Shown: in pieces, positions 61,148-64,000 of the stretch | How positions within the stretch are numbered: the first letter of the stretch is position 1 | How the letters are laid out: each line of letters begins with the position of its first letter | DNA from: Clostridium sp. | Lineage (GTDB): Bacteria > Bacillota > Clostridia > Clostridiales > Clostridiaceae | Assembly (NCBI RefSeq): GCF_017888565.1 | Contig: NZ_JAGHFX010000057.1 | Coordinates: forward strand, 1-64,000 | Direction: 5' to 3' | DNA: 64,000 nt | Position numbers and translations under genes: made by a program | The notes under the pieces: model-generated | Database searches by the model: none | What the model saw: only the letters and a program-made list of their open reading frames with translations | Told to the model about the DNA's origin: nothing

Positions 61148-64000
61148 ATGTTTTATTTATTAGAAAGAATTGAAAAGACTTGTAATGAAATTGCTAAAAA
61201 TGTATATAGAAGTGAAATAAGCCTTGAAAATTATATGTATATTGATGGAAACTATCATAACATAGATTTAATAAAGGATGCTCCAAAGGATGGATGGAGA
61301 GAGTTTAAAAGTGGAGATTTATGGGGAGGCAAAGATTGTCATGGATGGTTTAAGTGCTCTGTAGAAGTTCCAAAGAACCTTGAAGGAAAAGTAATAGCAC
61401 TTAACTTTCATACTTTTGATGAAGGGTGGGATGCTACAAATCCTCAATTTATCTTATATGTTAATGGAGAGGAAATTCAAGGGTTAGATATAAATCATAG
61501 AGAAGTAATTTTAACCCATAATGCAGTTTCGGGGAAAAGGTATGATATAGATTTACATGCATATGCAGGAATGCTTGCTGATAAAAAAGCTACATTGCAT
61601 GGAAAATTAGTAGAAATAGATATGGATTCTAGAGAGTTGTACTGGAATCTAAAGGTACCTATGGATGTATGCAAAGAGTTAGATAAAGAAGATAAAAATA
61701 GAATAGATATGATAACTGTTTTAAATGAAGCTATCAATTTAATTGATTTAAGAAGACCTAAATCAAAAGAGTATGATGAAAGTGTTAAGGAAGCAAATAA
61801 CTTCCTAAATGAAAAATTTTATGGAGAATTATGTGGACATGAAGATGTAATTGCAACTTGTGTAGGGCATACTCATATAGATGTAGCTTGGCTTTGGACT
61901 GTTGCACAAACAAGAGAAAAAGTTGCTAGAAGCTTTTCAACAGTATTAAAACTAATGGAAGAGTATCCAGAGTATATATTTATGTCATCTCAACCACAGC
62001 TTTATAAGATGTTAAAAGAAGATCATCCTAAAATATATGAAAAAGTAAAGGAAAAAATTAAAGAAGGAGTTTGGGAGCCAGAAGGATCTATGTGGCTTGA
62101 AGCAGATTGTAATGTTACATCAGGAGAATCACTAGTAAGACAAATACTTCATGGTAAAAGGTTCTTTAAAGAAGAATTCAACGTAGATAATAAAATATTA
62201 TGGTTACCAGATGTTTTTGGTTATTCAGCAGCATTACCTCAAATACTTAAGAAATCAAATATAGATTATTTCATGACAACTAAAATAGCATGGAATCAAT
62301 TTAATAAAATTCCAAATGACACATTTATGTGGAGAGGTATAGATGGAAGTGAAGTACTAACGCATTTTATAACAACTACAGGTCCTGGACAAGATAGAGA
62401 ATCTCACTTCACAACATATAATGGACATATTCAGCCAGATGCAATAATGGGATCATGGAGAAGATATCAAAATAAGAATATAAATAACGATGTACTAGTT
62501 TCCTTTGGATGGGGAGATGGTGGTGGTGGTGCTACTATCGAAATGCTCGAAAATGGTAGAAGATTAGCAAAGGGGATACCAGGTGCACCAAGAGTTAAGA
62601 TGGGAACATCTCTAGATTATTTTAAAAGATTAGAAGAAAAAGTATCAGGAAATAAAGAGTTAAAAAAATGGGTTGGAGAATTATATCTTGAATACCATAG
62701 AGGTACTTATACTTCAATGGCAAGAAATAAAAGAGATAATAGAAAATGTGAAAATTTATATACAGCAGCAGAAAAGCTGAGTTCCATATCAATGCTATTA
62801 GGTAATGAATACCCTCAAGAGAATATTAATAATTCATGGGAAAAAGTTCTACTAAATCAATTCCATGATATTATTCCAGGATCATCTATTAAAGAAGTTT
62901 ATGATGTTACAGAAGTTGAGTATAAGGAGTTATTAGAAAATGTAGATAATTTAATAGAAAATAGCATGGATAATATACTTTCAGAAATAAATCTTAAAGA
63001 GAGAAGTGTAATAGTTTCTAATACTTTAGGTTTTGAGAGAAATGATATTGCAACATTTGAAATTCCAAAAGATATAAAAAATCCAGCAGTAGTTGATGAA
63101 GATGATTTAGAGATTGTGTGCCAAAAAATAGATGGAAATAAAGCAATATTTTTTGCAAAGGCTATTCCTGCAAATGGATATAAATCATTTAGGATAATAG
63201 AAGCAACTAAAGAAACAAATGAATTAGTTAAGCTTTCAAAAGAAGAAGCGGAAAATAAATTTTTCAAGATTATATTTGATAATCAAGGACAAATTACATC
63301 ATTTATAAATAAAGAAGTAAATAGAGAAATATTAAAAGATGGAGCAATAGGTAATGAACTTCAAGCTTTTGAAGATAAGCCAATGTGCTTTGATAACTGG
63401 GATATAGATATATATTATAAAGAAAAAATGTGGAAAATAAATGATGTTCAAAATATTGAAGTTATAGAACAAGGACCAGTAAGAAGTACATTAAAGGTAG
63501 AAAGAAAATTCTTAGAATCAAAGATAATTCAAAAGATTCATATTTATAATGATATCGAAAGAATAGATTTTGAAACCTTTGCAGATTGGAAAGAAAAAGA
63601 TGTATTAGTTAAGGCAGCTTTCCCAGTAGAAATTAATACTAAGGAAGCTACTTATGAAATTCAATATGGAAATGTCACTAGACCAACACATAACAATACA
63701 TCTTGGGATGTTGCAGCATTTGAAGTTTGTGGTCATAAATGGGCTGATTTATCAGAAGGTGATTTTGGAGTTTCATTATTAAATGATTCTAAATATGGTC
63801 ATGACATAAAGGACGGAAACATGAGATTAACATTATTAAAATCAACATGTGATCCAAACCCAGATGCAGATAAGGAAGAGCATTTCTTCACATATTCAAT
63901 ATATCCTCATATTGGAACATGGAAAGAAGCAAAAACGGTTAATCAAGCTTATCAATTAAATACACCTTTATTTACAAAAGTTTGTGAAGAAAATAAAGGA
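61148..64000 (+). CDS. GH38-family alpha-mannosidase, truncated by the right edge
   Basis: ATG 61148 after RBS aggagaaaag; 951 codons open to the edge; CVGHTHIDVAWLWTVAQTREK, SQPQLYKML, LWLPDVFGYSAALPQILKKS; missing from ORF track because no stop in window. Confidence 0.94.
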   Translation, partial: MFYLLERIEKTCNEIAKNVYRSEISLENYMYIDGNYHNIDLIKDAPKDGWREFKSGDLWGGKDCHGWFKCSVEVPKNLEGKVIALNFHTFDEGWDATNPQFILYVNGEEIQGLDINHREVILTHNAVSGKRYDIDLHAYAGMLADKKATLHGKLVEIDMDSRELYWNLKVPMDVCKELDKEDKNRIDMITVLNEAINLIDLRRPKSKEYDESVKEANNFLNEKFYGELCGHEDVIATCVGHTHIDVAWLWTVAQTREKVARSFSTVLKLMEEYPEYIFMSSQPQLYKMLKEDHPKIYEKVKEKIKEGVWEPEGSMWLEADCNVTSGESLVRQILHGKRFFKEEFNVDNKILWLPDVFGYSAALPQILKKSNIDYFMTTKIAWNQFNKIPNDTFMWRGIDGSEVLTHFITTTGPGQDRESHFTTYNGHIQPDAIMGSWRRYQNKNINNDVLVSFGWGDGGGGATIEMLENGRRLAKGIPGAPRVKMGTSLDYFKRLEEKVSGNKELKKWVGELYLEYHRGTYTSMARNKRDNRKCENLYTAAEKLSSISMLLGNEYPQENINNSWEKVLLNQFHDIIPGSSIKEVYDVTEVEYKELLENVDNLIENSMDNILSEINLKERSVIVSNTLGFERNDIATFEIPKDIKNPAVVDEDDLEIVCQKIDGNKAIFFAKAIPANGYKSFRIIEATKETNELVKLSKEEAENKFFKIIFDNQGQITSFINKEVNREILKDGAIGNELQAFEDKPMCFDNWDIDIYYKEKMWKINDVQNIEVIEQGPVRSTLKVERKFLESKIIQKIHIYNDIERIDFETFADWKEKDVLVKAAFPVEINTKEATYEIQYGNVTRPTHNNTSWDVAAFEVCGHKWADLSEGDFGVSLLNDSKYGHDIKDGNMRLTLLKSTCDPNPDADKEEHFFTYSIYPHIGTWKEAKTVNQAYQLNTPLFTKVCEENKG

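Overview
AT-rich, Clostridium-like chromosomal window (organism inferred from gene content and codon usage, not searched). Most of it is carbohydrate uptake and catabolism: a glycerol operon (glpP-glpF-glpK); a large Sel1-repeat protein; two nearby peptidoglycan/amino-sugar salvage loci, each with a DUF871/MupG paralogue (a cellobiose-type PTS + MupG + BadF-type kinase locus, and a murQ-murP-mupG-murR locus); an 8.6-kb cyclic-glucan-synthase-like gene (GT84/GH94 type); mgsA, TetR, maa and a YhgE/Pip protein; an IS1595-type transposase-like ORF that appears to lack a catalytic residue; a two-component system with a Met/His-rich sensor; an MCP; and a roughly 21-kb mannoside locus (manA, GntR, ROK, AKR, ABC importer, GH125, DUF624, YesM/YesN pair, and a GH38 gene cut by the right edge). 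The most interesting non-coding signals are a dispersed family of nested-hairpin intergenic repeats (3 copies), a (AAAT)10 microsatellite just upstream of a duplicated-operator promoter for yhgE, a 76-bp tandem duplication of the RBS plus first codons of an ABC exporter gene, a strong MurR-type operator, and possible GlpP attenuators. No CRISPR array, rRNA or tRNA was recognised. I found no clear anti-phage or other wholly novel multi-gene system; the duplicated MupG arrangement is the best candidate for new pathway biology. All family calls are from reading the sequence; no searches were run.
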